A stretch of DNA of 64,000 bases from CAYLGT01 sp964383465 (GCA_964383465.1 CAYLGT010000001.1:1-64000); one strand, 5' to 3'. Shown: positions 43,501 to 53,289, counted from the first letter of the stretch. Notes: a model not told the origin generated them from the sequence alone. Translations and numbers: made by a program.

Positions 43501-43899
43501 CTCATAGATATCGACGAAACTACCAAGACTATCGTGGTAACAGACTACAAAACAGGCAAAGCAACCAAGTCATGGCAGGGCAGAACACCCTATGAAAAAC
43601 TGAAACTTCATCACTACCGTCAACAGCTTTTGTTTTATAAACTGCTCGTCGAAAACTCACGTCAATTTGCGGGCTATACCGTCACAAAGGGTGTTATCGA
43701 GTTTGTTGAGCCAGCTAGTGATGGCAGTTTTTGTCGGCTTGAACTCGAGTATGACAAAAACGAGCTAGAAGAGTTTAGCAAACTCATTGGTGCAGTTTGG
43801 GCGCGCATCCAGGCGCTTCATTTTAGTCTGGAAAACGAGTACACGGAAGATTTGTCGGGTGTACTGGCCTTTGAAAAAGATCTGCGGCAGGCTTCATAG
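40591..43899 (+). CDS. UvrD/Rep-type helicase with C-terminal PD-(D/E)XK nuclease
   Basis: 1102 residues from the ATG at 40591, chosen because a TACAAT box ends 7 bases before it and overlaps the alternative ATG at 40582. Superfamily 1A motifs: VVAGPGTGKTELLSVRVANI (Q motif/motif I), LTFTESGAYAMRERL (Ia), LVDEFQDTNDAQM (II), VVGDDDQAIYRFQGA (III), LKDNYRST (IV), LLTAHKSKGLEYDYVHV (V) and LLFVALTRAKSHLHLS (VI). Residues about 880-1060 are a RecB-like nuclease with GALDLIDID and VVTDYKTGK. It likely processes DNA ends in place of RecBCD/AddAB. Confidence 0.93.
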   Translation: MTFEERYKALNPAQKEAVDTIDGPVMVVAGPGTGKTELLSVRVANILRRSDALPGNILCLTFTESGAYAMRERLAGLIGADAYKVAVHTFHSFGSEIINQYAQYFYNGASFRPADELSSYEVLRSIFEKLPHSSRLSSTMNAEYTYLRDTQSALSDIKKSGLTSDELLAILDRNDAFVQWLQPKLQQILSARLSKKSIPLLGGLASEVTAYSEPSYELITYQPLHELLAADLTRAVEQAETDDSTKPLSAWKKAWCEKRADGELTLKDAKRSEILRAVAGVYYEYLVAMQEKGLFDFDDMILRVVHATEVFDELRYNLQEQYQYILVDEFQDTNDAQMRLIWNLTNNPSSEGRPNIMVVGDDDQAIYRFQGANLSNILDFHTLYRDVRVVTLKDNYRSTADILGVARAAITKAEERLEHRLEGVDKSLTAHQTSAGAVEFTSYDTLSAELQALAKRVHDVQTSHPDRTQAIVARTHRQLRAVLPYLQANQVSYSYEQRENALDAEPVAQLELVARVVDYLGHQRFDEVNALLPELLAHPAWGIAPAEVLKLSIAAYRDRRFWLELMLHEEGHLRAIAEWLVVAAHVSLSQPLEYILDTLVGAETSQIADSAHDESDPEDDEELEGFRSPLREWFFDTESLKKDPGQYLSFLGALSTLRHKLREFRPNQPLKLHDFVEFIDMHRQLGIPINTSTMVEKEGPVVELLTAHKSKGLEYDYVHVVGLSDATWGETARSRAKLISYPHNLPIGMGSDSSDERIRLLFVALTRAKSHLHLSYHTHEQGGKESLPVAYLDEILPTHHSGNADDIQAAELLWHERLLHIEKSKLSELLSHTLSRYKLSATHLGNYLDVTRGGPELFLIQNLLRFPQAMSPSAAFGSSVHAVLQKAHSALSATGKKRPVEDLLADFDHELERHHLSSEEFEYFSGRGADVLSAFFAARYDTFTPTQQVERSFGSETVTLGEARLTGALDLIDIDETTKTIVVTDYKTGKATKSWQGRTPYEKLKLHHYRQQLLFYKLLVENSRQFAGYTVTKGVIEFVEPASDGSFCRLELEYDKNELEEFSKLIGAVWARIQALHFSLENEYTEDLSGVLAFEKDLRQAS

Positions 43900-43908
43900 C
43901 CAAACGTG

Positions 43909-43937
43909 TTGACCAAATGTTTTATAGATGGTAGATT
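43909..43937 (+). promoter_or_regulatory. promoter of the mini-ORF/tRNA unit
   Basis: TTGACC, a 17-base spacer and TAGATT, directly after the helicase stop. The unit that follows contains a 54-codon gene, three tRNA-like genes and a hairpin array. Confidence 0.65.
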
Positions 43938-44017
43938 GGTCATTGTCTGTTATGGGAGACGTCTGAGCTGGACTACCGGCTCACTCTCATGGCAAAGTAC
44001 CTATGTAAGTAGGCGAA

Positions 44018-44182
44018 ATGGGAGACCGCTACTCCGATGCCGCGCAGCGGATCGAGGAGGGCAATGGTACTCAAAGTGATCGTGATCTACTCCAGGCGAA
44101 CTGGGGTAACAAGTCGCGATTCCTGAGTCCTACTACTCAGCGATACCAGGACGCGGTGAAGAAGTTCGACAAGGGCAAGTAG
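44018..44182 (+). CDS. small charged protein, 54 aa
   Basis: A hydrophilic 54-residue frame (starts MGDRYSDAAQRIEEGNGTQS, ends DAVKKFDKGK) that looks protein-like and predicted mostly helical. AGG lies 7 bases before the ATG. It is 11 bases upstream of tRNA-Gly on the same transcript. Family not recognised; it does not end in the GGE/GGQ of Pup. Confidence 0.5.
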   Translation: MGDRYSDAAQRIEEGNGTQSDRDLLQANWGNKSRFLSPTTQRYQDAVKKFDKGK

Positions 44183-44192
44183 TTTCATCCAC

Positions 44193-44264
44193 GCAGGGGT
44201 AGCTCAGAGGAGAGCGTTCACTTGCCAAGTGAAAGGGCCTGGTTCGACACCGGCCCCTGCTCCA
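44193..44264 (+). tRNA. tRNA-Gly (GCC), CCA encoded, compact
   Basis: Acceptor GCAGGGG/CCCCTGC, D-arm GCTC-AGAGGA-GAGC with a short 6-base loop, anticodon arm TTCAC-TTGCCAA-GTGAA with anticodon GCC, T-loop TTCGACA on a stem of only four pairs, then T and CCA. The reduced D-loop and T-stem suggest a mobile-element-like or divergent tRNA. Confidence 0.8.
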
Positions 44265-44338
44265 GGGTAGTTGGCGCAGATGGAAGCGCGCTTCATGTAC
44301 CTGAAGAGGTCGCGGGTTCAAGCCCCGCACTACCCACC
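44265..44338 (+). tRNA. tRNA-like, irregular anticodon loop
   Basis: Acceptor GGGTAGT/ACTACCC, D-stem GCGC/GCGC, perfect T-arm GCGGG-TTCAAGC-CCCGC, discriminator A then CC. The anticodon stem CTTCA/TGAAG closes only six bases (TGTACC), one fewer than normal, so the anticodon cannot be read with confidence (GUA by position of U33). It begins directly after the CCA of tRNA-Gly. Confidence 0.65.
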
Positions 44339-44412
44339 GAGCCTGTAGTCTAGCGGTCACAGGACACCCGCTTCAAAAGCGGTCGGCGTCGGTTCGAATC
44401 CGACCAGGCTCG
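44339..44412 (+). tRNA. tRNA-like with CAA anticodon, class I shape
   Basis: Perfect acceptor GAGCCTG/CAGGCTC and T-arm GTCGG-TTCGAAT-CCGAC, D-arm with GTCT/GGAC, anticodon stem CCGC/GCGG with loop TTCAAAA (anticodon CAA) and a four-base variable region, discriminator G. CAA would be leucine, yet tRNA-Leu normally has a long variable arm, so the identity is open. Confidence 0.7.
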
Positions 44413-44413
44413 C

Positions 44414-44798
44414 TGGGAGCACATGAATCTTGGGGTTCATGAACTCCCTGCCAACCCCCGGAGCGGCGCCGACCCCCACCTAGGTGTCGTTCCGGGCTGA
44501 CTTCTGATCACAACGATCAGTAAAAAACGTGAGACCTGGCAGCATTGGGGAAGCTCTGCCGCCAGGTCTCACCCCAACTTGCGACACCCGCCCCCGTGGG
44601 CTCGCAAGGACGAGGAATCCCGGCCCTCGTCACCTCCGCCCTCACGGGGTCTGGCCAAGTGTCAGGCCCCGTGAGGGACCAAGCTTCGGGCTGACCCTAG
44701 GGTCCAGGCGCTCCGGCCAGCCGCGCCTGTGAGCGACAGCTGTTGCTGCAGCTGTCGCTCGCCCCTCCTTCTTTTGAGCCACTCGTTATGAGTGGCTC
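44414..44798 (+). repeat. array of strong hairpins ending in a terminator-like stem
   Basis: Non-coding stretch of about 385 bases after the tRNAs. Successive stems: GGGAG/CTCCC with inner CATGAA/TTCATG (44414-44448); a 12-bp stem GTGAGACCTGGC/GCCAGGTCTCAC (about 44529-44572); CCCTCACGGGG/CCCCGTGAGGG (about 44639-44678); GAGCGACAGCTG/CAGCTGTCGCTC (about 44731-44760); and GAGCCACTC/GAGTGGCTC (44776-44798) as the last. No supported gene. Confidence 0.6.
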
Positions 44799-44827
44799 TT
44801 CAACTTTTATGAGATAATTAACTACTG

Positions 44828-45772
44828 ATGACAAATTTTTGGCATACCCTGGAAAAACCTTTCTTCGTCCTAGCACCTATGGAGGCTGTTACGGACGTGA
44901 TTTTTCGTCATGTCGTCGCGTCGGCCGCTCGACCCGACCTCTACTTCACGGAATTCACCAACGCTACCGGCTGGGTGCACGCTGGACAAAAAGCCATCGG
45001 TGGAAGACTGGTAAAAACTGGCGACGAAACACCTATCGTCGCGCAAATATGGGGTGGTGAACCGGGCGATATGGCTGCCCTCGCAGCGCACTGCAAAGAA
45101 CTCGGTTTTGATGGCATCGACATAAACATGGGGTGTCCAGCCAAAAGTGCCATAAAAAGTGGTGGCTCGGCGCTCATCCGTAAACCAGAGCTCGCCGTAG
45201 AGGCAATCGCAGCCGCAAAAACCGCTGGATTGCCTGTGAGTGTCAAAACACGTCTCGGGTATACCTCTATAGACGAATGGCGTGAGTGGCTTGCGATATT
45301 ACTCAAACAGGACGTCGTCGCCCTGACCATACATCTTCGTACCAAAAAAGAGATGAGCAAAGTTCCTGCTCACCACGAACTCATCCCCGAGATCAAAAAG
45401 CTGCGCGATGAAGTTGCCCCCCAAACGCTCCTGATCATCAACGGTGACATCGAAGACCGTGTACACGGTCAAAAGCTCATCGATGAGCATGGTGTCGATG
45501 GCGTCATGATTGGGCGCGGCATATTCCACAACCCATTTGCATTCGAAAAGACGCCGCGAGTTCATACAAAAAAAGAACTCATAGAGCTACTACTTCATCA
45601 TCTAGACCTTTACGACGAGTTCCATGAAACCACTGGTCGGCCTTATGATACGCTGAAACGTTTCTTCAAGATATATGTGCGTGATTTCGAGGGCGCCGCA
45701 GAAACTAGAGACCAGCTCATGCACACCAAGTCGACTGCGGAAGCCAGGGAAGTTCTCAGCAAACTCTCATAG
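44828..45772 (+). CDS. dus: tRNA-dihydrouridine synthase
   Basis: A 314-residue FMN enzyme that reduces uridine in the D-loop of tRNA. Motifs: VLAPMEAVTDVIFR near the N-terminus, GFDGIDINMGCPAKSAIKSGGSAL (catalytic cysteine in MGCP), VSVKTRLGY and GVDGVMIGRGIFHNPF for FMN phosphate binding. A GATAAT box lies 9 bases before the ATG and no ribosome site is seen. Its neighbourhood with three tRNA genes may be coincidental. Confidence 0.94.
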   Translation: MTNFWHTLEKPFFVLAPMEAVTDVIFRHVVASAARPDLYFTEFTNATGWVHAGQKAIGGRLVKTGDETPIVAQIWGGEPGDMAALAAHCKELGFDGIDINMGCPAKSAIKSGGSALIRKPELAVEAIAAAKTAGLPVSVKTRLGYTSIDEWREWLAILLKQDVVALTIHLRTKKEMSKVPAHHELIPEIKKLRDEVAPQTLLIINGDIEDRVHGQKLIDEHGVDGVMIGRGIFHNPFAFEKTPRVHTKKELIELLLHHLDLYDEFHETTGRPYDTLKRFFKIYVRDFEGAAETRDQLMHTKSTAEAREVLSKLS

Positions 45773-45790
45773 CGGTGCTATACTTCCTAT

Positions 45791-46737
45791 ATGAGTAAAG
45801 TATCTAACAGTAAGGCAGCGACTCCTTACGAAAACAACCCGTTCTACGTCGCAATCCAGGGGATCGAGCTCCTCTTTAACAAAGCAAAGGGCGTCGGCAT
45901 CTTTCTAGCCATCTTTGCCGTAGTGTCGCTTTTTAGCTCACTGCCATCATCGTTCATGCCAGCCACGCAGGTGAATGATACAAACGTCTCGAGCAGCGAA
46001 CAGATCGCTCAAGACGAAGCAGACGCAAAAGAGTTTGTCAGCACCGTTCAAAATATCCCTGTCCAGTTCTGGTTGGTGCTCGCTCTGATCGTCCTTATCG
46101 TGTTTGCTTTTGCCCTTTTTATAGGATTTTTCATACAAGGAGTAATAGATTACACGAGCGCTCAACTCGCTCTTGGAAAAGAAGTGAGTTTCAGTGAGGC
46201 CGCAAAAGGAACTCTTTCTGGGTTCTGGGGGTATGCGTGGGTCATGTTCCTCGCTGGCCTTAAAACCTTCTTGTGGACACTTCTGTTTATCATCCCTGGC
46301 ATCATCATGGCGGTACGTTACTCGCNNNNNNNNNNNNNNNNNNNNNNNNNNNNNNNNNNNNNNNNNNNNNNNNNNNNNNNNNNNNNNNNNNNNNNNNNNN
46401 NNNNNNNNNNNNNNNNNNNNNNNNNGCCGGGAAAAAGGGTAACGAAGCCATCAATCACTCACTCTCACTCACACAAGGCGCATGGCTCACGACAAACGCT
46501 TCGCAGGTTCTTTTGCCACTCATCACTTTCGGCGTTGCAGGAGCATTATTTTCCCCTGGTACTAAAGCCGTTTTATATCGTCAGCTAGACGCCGTAACAG
46601 CTAAGGGCGAGGCAAAGCCAGCAGCTCACATACTTTCATGGCTTGTACTAGTTCTGCCACTTATATTCTTTGCTCTCATCATACTCATGGTCCTGCTTCT
46701 GGCTGCAGCATTTGCAAACTACGCAGGCACTCTGTAG
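45791..46737 (+). CDS. polytopic membrane protein, interrupted by gap
   Basis: Before the gap: 178 residues with an N-terminal soluble part, a TM helix (VGIFLAIFAVVSLFSSLPS), a second (FWLVLALIVLIVFAFALFIGFF) and a third (TFLWTLLFIIPGIIMAVRYS). After the gap, about 100 residues carry two further TM helices and end FANYAGTL. The IIPGIIMAVRYS motif recalls DUF975/glycerophosphoryl-diester membrane proteins. TATACT sits exactly 6 bases before the ATG, predicting a leaderless transcript. Confidence 0.65.
46326..46425. other. assembly gap (100 N)
   Basis: A run of 100 N within the membrane protein gene. The frame on the two sides is not the same, so the true gap length is not 100. Confidence 0.99.
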
Positions 46738-46757
46738 AAAAAAGAAGGATACATCTG

Positions 46758-47174
46758 CTAATGTCGCCGACGAAGCCCGGCGACTTTTAGTCTGACGGCA
46801 GCGCGGTTCATGAGCGCCTCTGCTTCAGAGATACTGACCGCATCCTTGGCCGCTTCACGGAGTTTCTTGGCTCGCTCAAGCGCTGCTTCGATATCTTTAG
46901 CGACCAGATCATCGGCGTGATCCGCTTCGTCGACGAGGATGCGAACAAGTCTCTGATCTACCTGGACGACACCCCCGGAGAGCGCGTACGCCTCACGCTG
47001 CTCGTCACGATCGGACTTTTTGCGTCGCACATAGAGTACGCCGTCTTTCGCCACAGTGATGATTGGGGTATGACCCGGAAAGACCGAGATGTCACCGTCG
47101 ATAGTCGGGACGGTCACCTCGTAGACTTCTTCGGACAGCTTCTCGCCACTGAGCGTGATGAGTTCAAGTTGCAT
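46758..47174 (-). CDS. atpC: ATP synthase epsilon subunit
   Basis: A 138-residue F1 subunit. The N-terminal beta-sandwich shows MQLELITLSGEKLSEEVYEV (first 20 residues), then DGDISVFPGHTPIITVAKDG, the usual epsilon signature, followed by two C-terminal helices rich in A, E and R. It couples rotation and can inhibit ATP hydrolysis. It follows atpD by 3 bases and ends the operon. Confidence 0.93.
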   Translation of the reverse strand: MQLELITLSGEKLSEEVYEVTVPTIDGDISVFPGHTPIITVAKDGVLYVRRKKSDRDEQREAYALSGGVVQVDQRLVRILVDEADHADDLVAKDIEAALERAKKLREAAKDAVSISEAEALMNRAAVRLKVAGLRRRH

Positions 47175-47177
47175 GGT

Positions 47178-48557
<1,380 letters not shown>

Positions 48558-48896
48558 TTATTCATCCCGCTTTTGTTCTATTAAACCCTGAAGTACACCT
48601 AGTACCCTGCCAAGAACAGGCGCTCTTTGACGCTGTAACTCTGCAGGTGAAATTTCGTTAGCAAGGTCTTCAAAAAAACTTCCGTCTTTATCCCCTATGG
48701 GAAATTCGGTCCCATCACGCAGTCCCGCTATCGCTGCCTTACGAACTGTGTGACGAAACAGCTCCTGATCATCGAGTGACAATTCACAAAACTCAGGAGT
48801 ATCTGACACTACCTCACCGACGATTCTATCAACATATACCGCCTCATCTGAGTACGTGGGCTCAGAGTCCATCTTGCCTTGATATGGTCGATTCAC
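48558..48896 (-). CDS. hypothetical protein inserted in the atp operon, 112 aa
   Basis: A 112-residue acidic soluble protein between atpG and atpD. It overlaps the atpG stop by 4 bases (ATGA), so it is translated with the operon. Predicted helices: AVYVDRIVGEVVSDTPEFCE, LSLDDQELFRHTVRKAAIAG and LQRQRAPVLGRVLGVLQGLI. No motif recognised. Its fixed place inside the F1 gene block suggests an accessory or assembly factor, which is inference. Confidence 0.7.
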   Translation of the reverse strand: MNRPYQGKMDSEPTYSDEAVYVDRIVGEVVSDTPEFCELSLDDQELFRHTVRKAAIAGLRDGTEFPIGDKDGSFFEDLANEISPAELQRQRAPVLGRVLGVLQGLIEQKRDE

Positions 48897-49762
48897 GACA
48901 TCGCCTCCACACCAGCTGAAATCTCACTCAGTTCTTGAGTAATTGCCGCTTGCCGGACTTTGTTCATCTCAAGTGTCAACGCATCAACGATTTCACTCGC
49001 GTTATCACTGGCATTTTTCATAGCGACCCTTCGCATAGCATGCTCACTCGCCCTGGCGTCAAGCACTGCCTGAAATAACTGGGCTTCGACAAGTCGAGTC
49101 GTCACATAGTCCAGAACTTCTTCGGTCGAAGGCTCAAACTTTGGGTCACCTACAGCTTGATGCGTCTCGATGTCTTTCGGTCCAGCAGGGAGGAGGTTCA
49201 TAAGTTCTGCTGTTTGCGTAAAGCTGTTTACAAAACGAGTCGTGATGACTTTGACGTTATCTATTTCACCACTTAAAAACATGTCCACAGCAGTTTTCAA
49301 AATCGGACGTACGTCGTCTACCGTGACGTGTTCGGCTAACTGGTACGAACTGTGTGCTTCGACATCCTTCAGTTTCGCGACAAAGTTCGCCGCTTTACGA
49401 CCGACAGTTATCACCATGGTGTTGATACCGCGCTCGTCATCACTGCGAACCTTTTTTACGAGCAACTTGAGTGCGTTTGCGTTATAGGCGCCAGCTAGTC
49501 CGCGGTCACTGGTGAGTACGATAATCATACGATTTTTCGTCTTTCGCTTTTCGTAGAGCGGGCTCAGCCGTACATCGGTCGTTGCGGCGAGCGTTGCCAA
49601 GATGTCGAGGGCAACGTCGTTGAACCGTTTTGTTGACAAGGCCTGCTCCTGTGCGCGACGAAGTTTACTGCTCGCAACCAGTTCCATAGCTTTAGTAATC
49701 TGCTTGTTTGACGAAACAGATCGTATGCGTGACTTGATCTGGCGCGTACTAGCCACTGACAA
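48893..49762 (-). CDS. atpG: ATP synthase gamma subunit
   Basis: A 289-residue central-stalk subunit. It begins with the typical [20 protein letters not shown] and [14 protein letters not shown], has [17 protein letters not shown] in the middle and ends [20 protein letters not shown] followed by [15 protein letters not shown], the conserved coiled-coil pair that forms the rotor shaft. It overlaps atpA by 14 bases. Confidence 0.96.
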   Translation of the reverse strand: MSVASTRQIKSRIRSVSSNKQITKAMELVASSKLRRAQEQALSTKRFNDVALDILATLAATTDVRLSPLYEKRKTKNRMIIVLTSDRGLAGAYNANALKLLVKKVRSDDERGINTMVITVGRKAANFVAKLKDVEAHSSYQLAEHVTVDDVRPILKTAVDMFLSGEIDNVKVITTRFVNSFTQTAELMNLLPAGPKDIETHQAVGDPKFEPSTEEVLDYVTTRLVEAQLFQAVLDARASEHAMRRVAMKNASDNASEIVDALTLEMNKVRQAAITQELSEISAGVEAMS

Positions 49763-51278
49763 ATCCCTTCATGACCTTGTCGGCAGTCTTCTTTATCATG
49801 TCGAGAGTTTTTTCGTCTGGTTTGTCGCCTTTGTTCAGCTCCCGCATCTCGTCTTTGTGCGAAGACCAAAGTTCAGTGAGTAGCGCCGTCTGGGCCGGCT
49901 TCACTTTCGCGAGCGGCACGTGATCGAAGGCACCCGACTCAGCTGCATGGATCGATGCGACTTGCTCCCACACACCCATAGGCTGGTACTGTGGCTGTTT
50001 GAGTAGCTCCGTCAGACGAGCGCCGCGCGCCAATGTGGTCTGGGTATCTTTGTCGAGGTCACTACCAAACTGAGCAAAGGCGGCTAGCTCACGGTACTGT
50101 GACAGCCCCAGCTTGAGACCACCACTCAGTGACTTCACAGCCTTTGTCTGCGCGTCACCACCAACTCGTGACACAGAAAGTCCCGCCGAGATTGCCGGAC
50201 GGATACCCTGGAAAAAGAGGTCGGTCTCCATAAAGATCTGGCCATCGGTGATAGAAATAACATTCGTTGGGATATATGCCGAGATGTCACCCGCCTGGGT
50301 TTCGATGATCGGGAGCGCAGTAAGTGAACCAGCACCAAGTTCGTCAGAGAGTTTTGCTGAGCGTTCGAGAAGACGAGAGTGCAGGTAGAAGACATCACCT
50401 GGGTACGCTTCACGGCCCGGTGGGCGGCGCAAAAGCAGTGACATCTGGCGGTAGGCAGCAGCATGCTTTGTTAGGTCGTCATAGATCATGAGTGCATGCC
50501 CGCCATTGTCTCGGAAGTACTCACCCATGGCGGTACCGGCATACGGTGCCAAATAAAGTAGGGAAGCAGGATCACTCGGACCAGCAGCGACGACGATGGT
50601 CTGCTCCATGACGCCTTCTTCGGTAAGGCGATCGATGATGCGAGCGACTTTACTAAGTTTTTGCCCAACTGCCACATAAACGTTTACTACACCCGACTTC
50701 TGACGCGCCTGGTTCACCATCGTGTCGAGTGCGATGGCAGTTTTTCCAGTCTGTCGGTCACCGATGATGAGCTCTCGCTGGCCGCGGCCAATAGGGAACA
50801 TGGCGTCGATGGCAAGGATTCCCGTCATAAGTGGTTCATGAACGTGCTTACGACCCATGACACCGACTGCAGGACGTTCAACGAGACCTGTTTTCTTTGT
50901 CTTTATAGGCCCCTTACCGTCGAGAGGGCGGCCCAGTGGGTCAACAACACGGCCGAGAAGCGCTTCACCAACTGGTACACTCAGTACATTTCCAGCAAGC
51001 GTTACATGTGCACCAGCTTTCACCTCGGCATCGTCACCGAGGAGCACAGCACCAATTTCGTCTTCCATGAGGTTGAGTGCAAACGCTTCGACAACGCCAT
51101 TTTCGGTCTCTATGCGTACCACTTCGTTAAATCCACAGTCAGTCAGACCGTAGATCCAAGCCACACCGTCACCAACTCGTGTCACCACACCGGTGCTACC
51201 GAGTTCACCTGAACTCTTCAGACCGTCGATGCTGCGTTGCAAGTCGCGTGCTAGTTCTTTTACATTTATTTCACTCAT
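49749..51278 (-). CDS. atpA: ATP synthase alpha subunit
   Basis: A 509-residue F1 subunit. P-loop [60 protein letters not shown] and the arginine-finger region [20 protein letters not shown] are present. It binds non-exchanged nucleotides. It lies 12 bases after the atpH stop and overlaps atpG. Confidence 0.97.
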   Translation of the reverse strand: MSEINVKELARDLQRSIDGLKSSGELGSTGVVTRVGDGVAWIYGLTDCGFNEVVRIETENGVVEAFALNLMEDEIGAVLLGDDAEVKAGAHVTLAGNVLSVPVGEALLGRVVDPLGRPLDGKGPIKTKKTGLVERPAVGVMGRKHVHEPLMTGILAIDAMFPIGRGQRELIIGDRQTGKTAIALDTMVNQARQKSGVVNVYVAVGQKLSKVARIIDRLTEEGVMEQTIVVAAGPSDPASLLYLAPYAGTAMGEYFRDNGGHALMIYDDLTKHAAAYRQMSLLLRRPPGREAYPGDVFYLHSRLLERSAKLSDELGAGSLTALPIIETQAGDISAYIPTNVISITDGQIFMETDLFFQGIRPAISAGLSVSRVGGDAQTKAVKSLSGGLKLGLSQYRELAAFAQFGSDLDKDTQTTLARGARLTELLKQPQYQPMGVWEQVASIHAAESGAFDHVPLAKVKPAQTALLTELWSSHKDEMRELNKGDKPDEKTLDMIKKTADKVMKGFVSG

Positions 51279-51289
51279 ATAGTCCTTTC

Positions 51290-51676
51290 CTAGTCGGTCG
51301 ATTTTAACTTTCGCAGTCGAGATGCAACCGAAGCGTCAAACCGTTTGCTCGGGGTGGTAACGATGATCCCTCCGAGCAATGCCGGCTCGACGTACTCTTC
51401 GAGCGTAACCTGTGTCGCACCTTCTGACTGCTTCACATAGTCAATGACTGCCTTTTTTAACTCATCTGTTAGTGGTCGAGCGGTTTCGACCTTGGCCGTA
51501 ACTGCGCCGAGCTCGGCGAGATTTCGCGAGATGTCACCGATGATGGCGTCGAGCTGAGACGTCATCTTGTGGGCAACAACATAGGCGGCTAGCTCTCGTA
51601 GGAGTGGCGCTTTCGCATCACCCGCAGCCAGCCTCTCGGCCACATAGCGCGTCAAAACTCGTCGAGACGTCTTCAC
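51290..51676 (-). CDS. atpH: ATP synthase delta subunit
   Basis: A 128-residue OSCP/delta subunit that links F1 to the peripheral stalk. It is shorter than the usual 170-180 residues: the N-terminal six-helix domain is reduced, but the C-terminal part is typical ([20 protein letters not shown], then [24 protein letters not shown] given as PALLGGIIV and [14 protein letters not shown]). It overlaps atpF by 4 bases. Confidence 0.85.
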   Translation of the reverse strand: MKTSRRVLTRYVAERLAAGDAKAPLLRELAAYVVAHKMTSQLDAIIGDISRNLAELGAVTAKVETARPLTDELKKAVIDYVKQSEGATQVTLEEYVEPALLGGIIVTTPSKRFDASVASRLRKLKSTD

Positions 51677-52209
51677 GAACGAGCCTCCTCAAGCGCTTTT
51701 TTCACTAGTTCAGCATCTTTTTTCGCATCGAGCTTAGTGTCGATGACTTTCTCGGTTGCACTCGCTACGAGCCCGAGCATCTCTTGTTTCAACTCTAGCT
51801 TTGCGCTGGCTACTTCGCTCTCTATACGCGCCTGAGCCTGCTCCAGTAGGTGCTCCGCACGTGACGCAGCCTTCGCACTGGCATCCTCGACAACTTTTGC
51901 AGCCTCGTGGCGTGCGCCGGCTACTATGTCGGCGGCTTCATCCTGGGCATCTTTGAGAAGCTTAGCCGTCTTTTCGTTCGTCTTTTCCAGTTGAGCCGCG
52001 GCTTCTTTCGCGTTGTCTAAACTTTCCAAAACTGCGTTTCGACGAGCCTCGAGTGTTTCGACGAGTTTGCCATAGACGAACTTGCGTAGCAGCAAAAGTA
52101 CCAGCACAAACGTGATCAGCTGGAACAGAAAGCCCTGTAGGTTAATGCCAAGTGCACCGAGCCCCCCAGAAGAGGCTTGTTCACTGGCGAATTGTATATA
52201 CGTCGTCAC
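51673..52209 (-). CDS. atpF: ATP synthase b subunit
   Basis: A 178-residue peripheral-stalk subunit. One N-terminal TM helix (INLQGFLFQLITFVLVLLLL) is followed by a long alanine/glutamate/lysine-rich coiled coil (ETLEARRNAVLESLDNAKEA, ARHEAAKVVEDASAKAASRA). It lies 10 bases after the atpE stop and overlaps atpH. Confidence 0.92.
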   Translation of the reverse strand: MTTYIQFASEQASSGGLGALGINLQGFLFQLITFVLVLLLLRKFVYGKLVETLEARRNAVLESLDNAKEAAAQLEKTNEKTAKLLKDAQDEAADIVAGARHEAAKVVEDASAKAASRAEHLLEQAQARIESEVASAKLELKQEMLGLVASATEKVIDTKLDAKKDAELVKKALEEARS

Positions 52210-52219
52210 AGTCGACTCC

Positions 52220-52429
52220 CTAGGCTGTCGTAAAGACGATCAACAGTACGAACGCTAGCACGGCGTCAACCAGACCGGCCATGATAAAAGCAGTCGAAAG
52301 AACTTTTCCCTGTGCCTCTGGGTTACGACCAACTGACTTTACAGCGCTTGCACCGATCAGGCCGACACCGATTGCAGGACCAATGGCGCCAAATGCGATG
52401 GTAAGACCTTTGATAAATGCTGGATCCAT
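52220..52429 (-). CDS. atpE: ATP synthase c subunit
   Basis: A 69-residue proteolipid with two TM helices joined by the polar RNPEAQGK loop. The ion-binding carboxylate is an aspartate (Asp55 in AGLVDAVLAF), as in E. coli, rather than the commoner glutamate. The sodium-binding glutamine and serine pattern is absent, which suggests proton use. It is 31 bases after the atpB stop. Confidence 0.95.
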   Translation of the reverse strand: MDPAFIKGLTIAFGAIGPAIGVGLIGASAVKSVGRNPEAQGKVLSTAFIMAGLVDAVLAFVLLIVFTTA

Positions 52430-52460
52430 GAGTGTTACTCCTTTTTACTTAACTTCGTCA

Positions 52461-53273
52461 TCACTTTGCCGCAGATAACTTTACGACGTCGTGAGCAGGT
52501 TCTGAGTGGTCTTCATCATCATGCGTGGCGATGCCCAGATAGACCATGCTGAGCATCATAAACAGGTAGGCTTGGATAAGTCCAAAGAAAATCTCCATGA
52601 GATATACAGGGAAGGTTGCCGCCCAGCCGAAATTGCCAGCCATTTCGCCAACCACATGGATAAGCACTTCACCGGCGTAAATAACGCCAAATAAACGCAT
52701 ACTCAGTGTGATGATACGAATGAACTCGCCCATGACTTCGATAAGCCCGATAAACAGGTTCATAGGATTCCATGGCTTGTTCGTAAAGTAGTGTTGCAGA
52801 TGCTTTTTTATGCCCAGCTCACGGATGGCAACAACTTGGATGGTTCCGATTGTCAAAATCGCCATAGCAAGTGTCGCGTTGAGGTCGGCAGTAAAGGCAC
52901 GCAGCAGTGGGGTTTGACCCTCGTGCGTGGCAACGTTGACTGTTCCAACTCCAGGGACTAGTGCAAGCAGGTTAGAAAACAGGATAAAGGTAAACAACGT
53001 CAAAAGTAGTGGCATAAATCGCACCGCCTTCGCACGCGAACCGAGATTTTCTTCTCCCAGGCCTAGGACGAATTCAACCAGACTTTCGACCGCGAAAGCG
53101 AACTTAGAACGCGGATTTGTCTGGGTGTAGCGAGCGGCAACGGCAAATACCGTCACTAGCAGGACGCCTATAACCACTCCGTAGAGCATACTGTTCGTTA
53201 TCTGCAGGCCAAAAACAGACGCAACAGGCTCAGCCGCAAGCGGCACACCGGTCGTTGCAGCGAAGTTAAACAC
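52461..53273 (-). CDS. atpB: ATP synthase a subunit
   Basis: A 270-residue membrane subunit forming the proton half-channels. About six TM helices; the essential arginine lies in RIITLSMRLFGVIYAGEVL, and the C-terminal helix in PVYLMEIFFGLIQAYLFMML carries the conserved glutamine. The start is a GTG; its ribosome site GAGG is in the loop of a short hairpin that abuts the start codon. First gene of the operon. Confidence 0.95.
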   Translation of the reverse strand: MFNFAATTGVPLAAEPVASVFGLQITNSMLYGVVIGVLLVTVFAVAARYTQTNPRSKFAFAVESLVEFVLGLGEENLGSRAKAVRFMPLLLTLFTFILFSNLLALVPGVGTVNVATHEGQTPLLRAFTADLNATLAMAILTIGTIQVVAIRELGIKKHLQHYFTNKPWNPMNLFIGLIEVMGEFIRIITLSMRLFGVIYAGEVLIHVVGEMAGNFGWAATFPVYLMEIFFGLIQAYLFMMLSMVYLGIATHDDEDHSEPAHDVVKLSAAK

Positions 53274-53289
53274 CTGCGACCTCTCGCAG
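53274..53289 (-). promoter_or_regulatory. hairpin presenting the atpB ribosome site in its loop
   Basis: On the minus strand CTGCGA-GAGG-TCGCAG, ending directly against the GTG start of atpB. The four loop bases are the Shine-Dalgarno core. Confidence 0.6.

Noticed and set aside
44018..44182. Mini-ORF as the Pup partner of the Dop/PafA homologue
   Set aside because: The size fits but the C-terminus is DKGK, without the GGE/GGQ needed for ligation. No other short ORF in the window has it.
44339..44412. A UGA-suppressor tRNA (anticodon UCA) implying a recoded genetic code
   Set aside because: Loop centring on a seven-base loop gives CAA, not UCA, and TGA ends several genes here (for example at 5894 and 54234).
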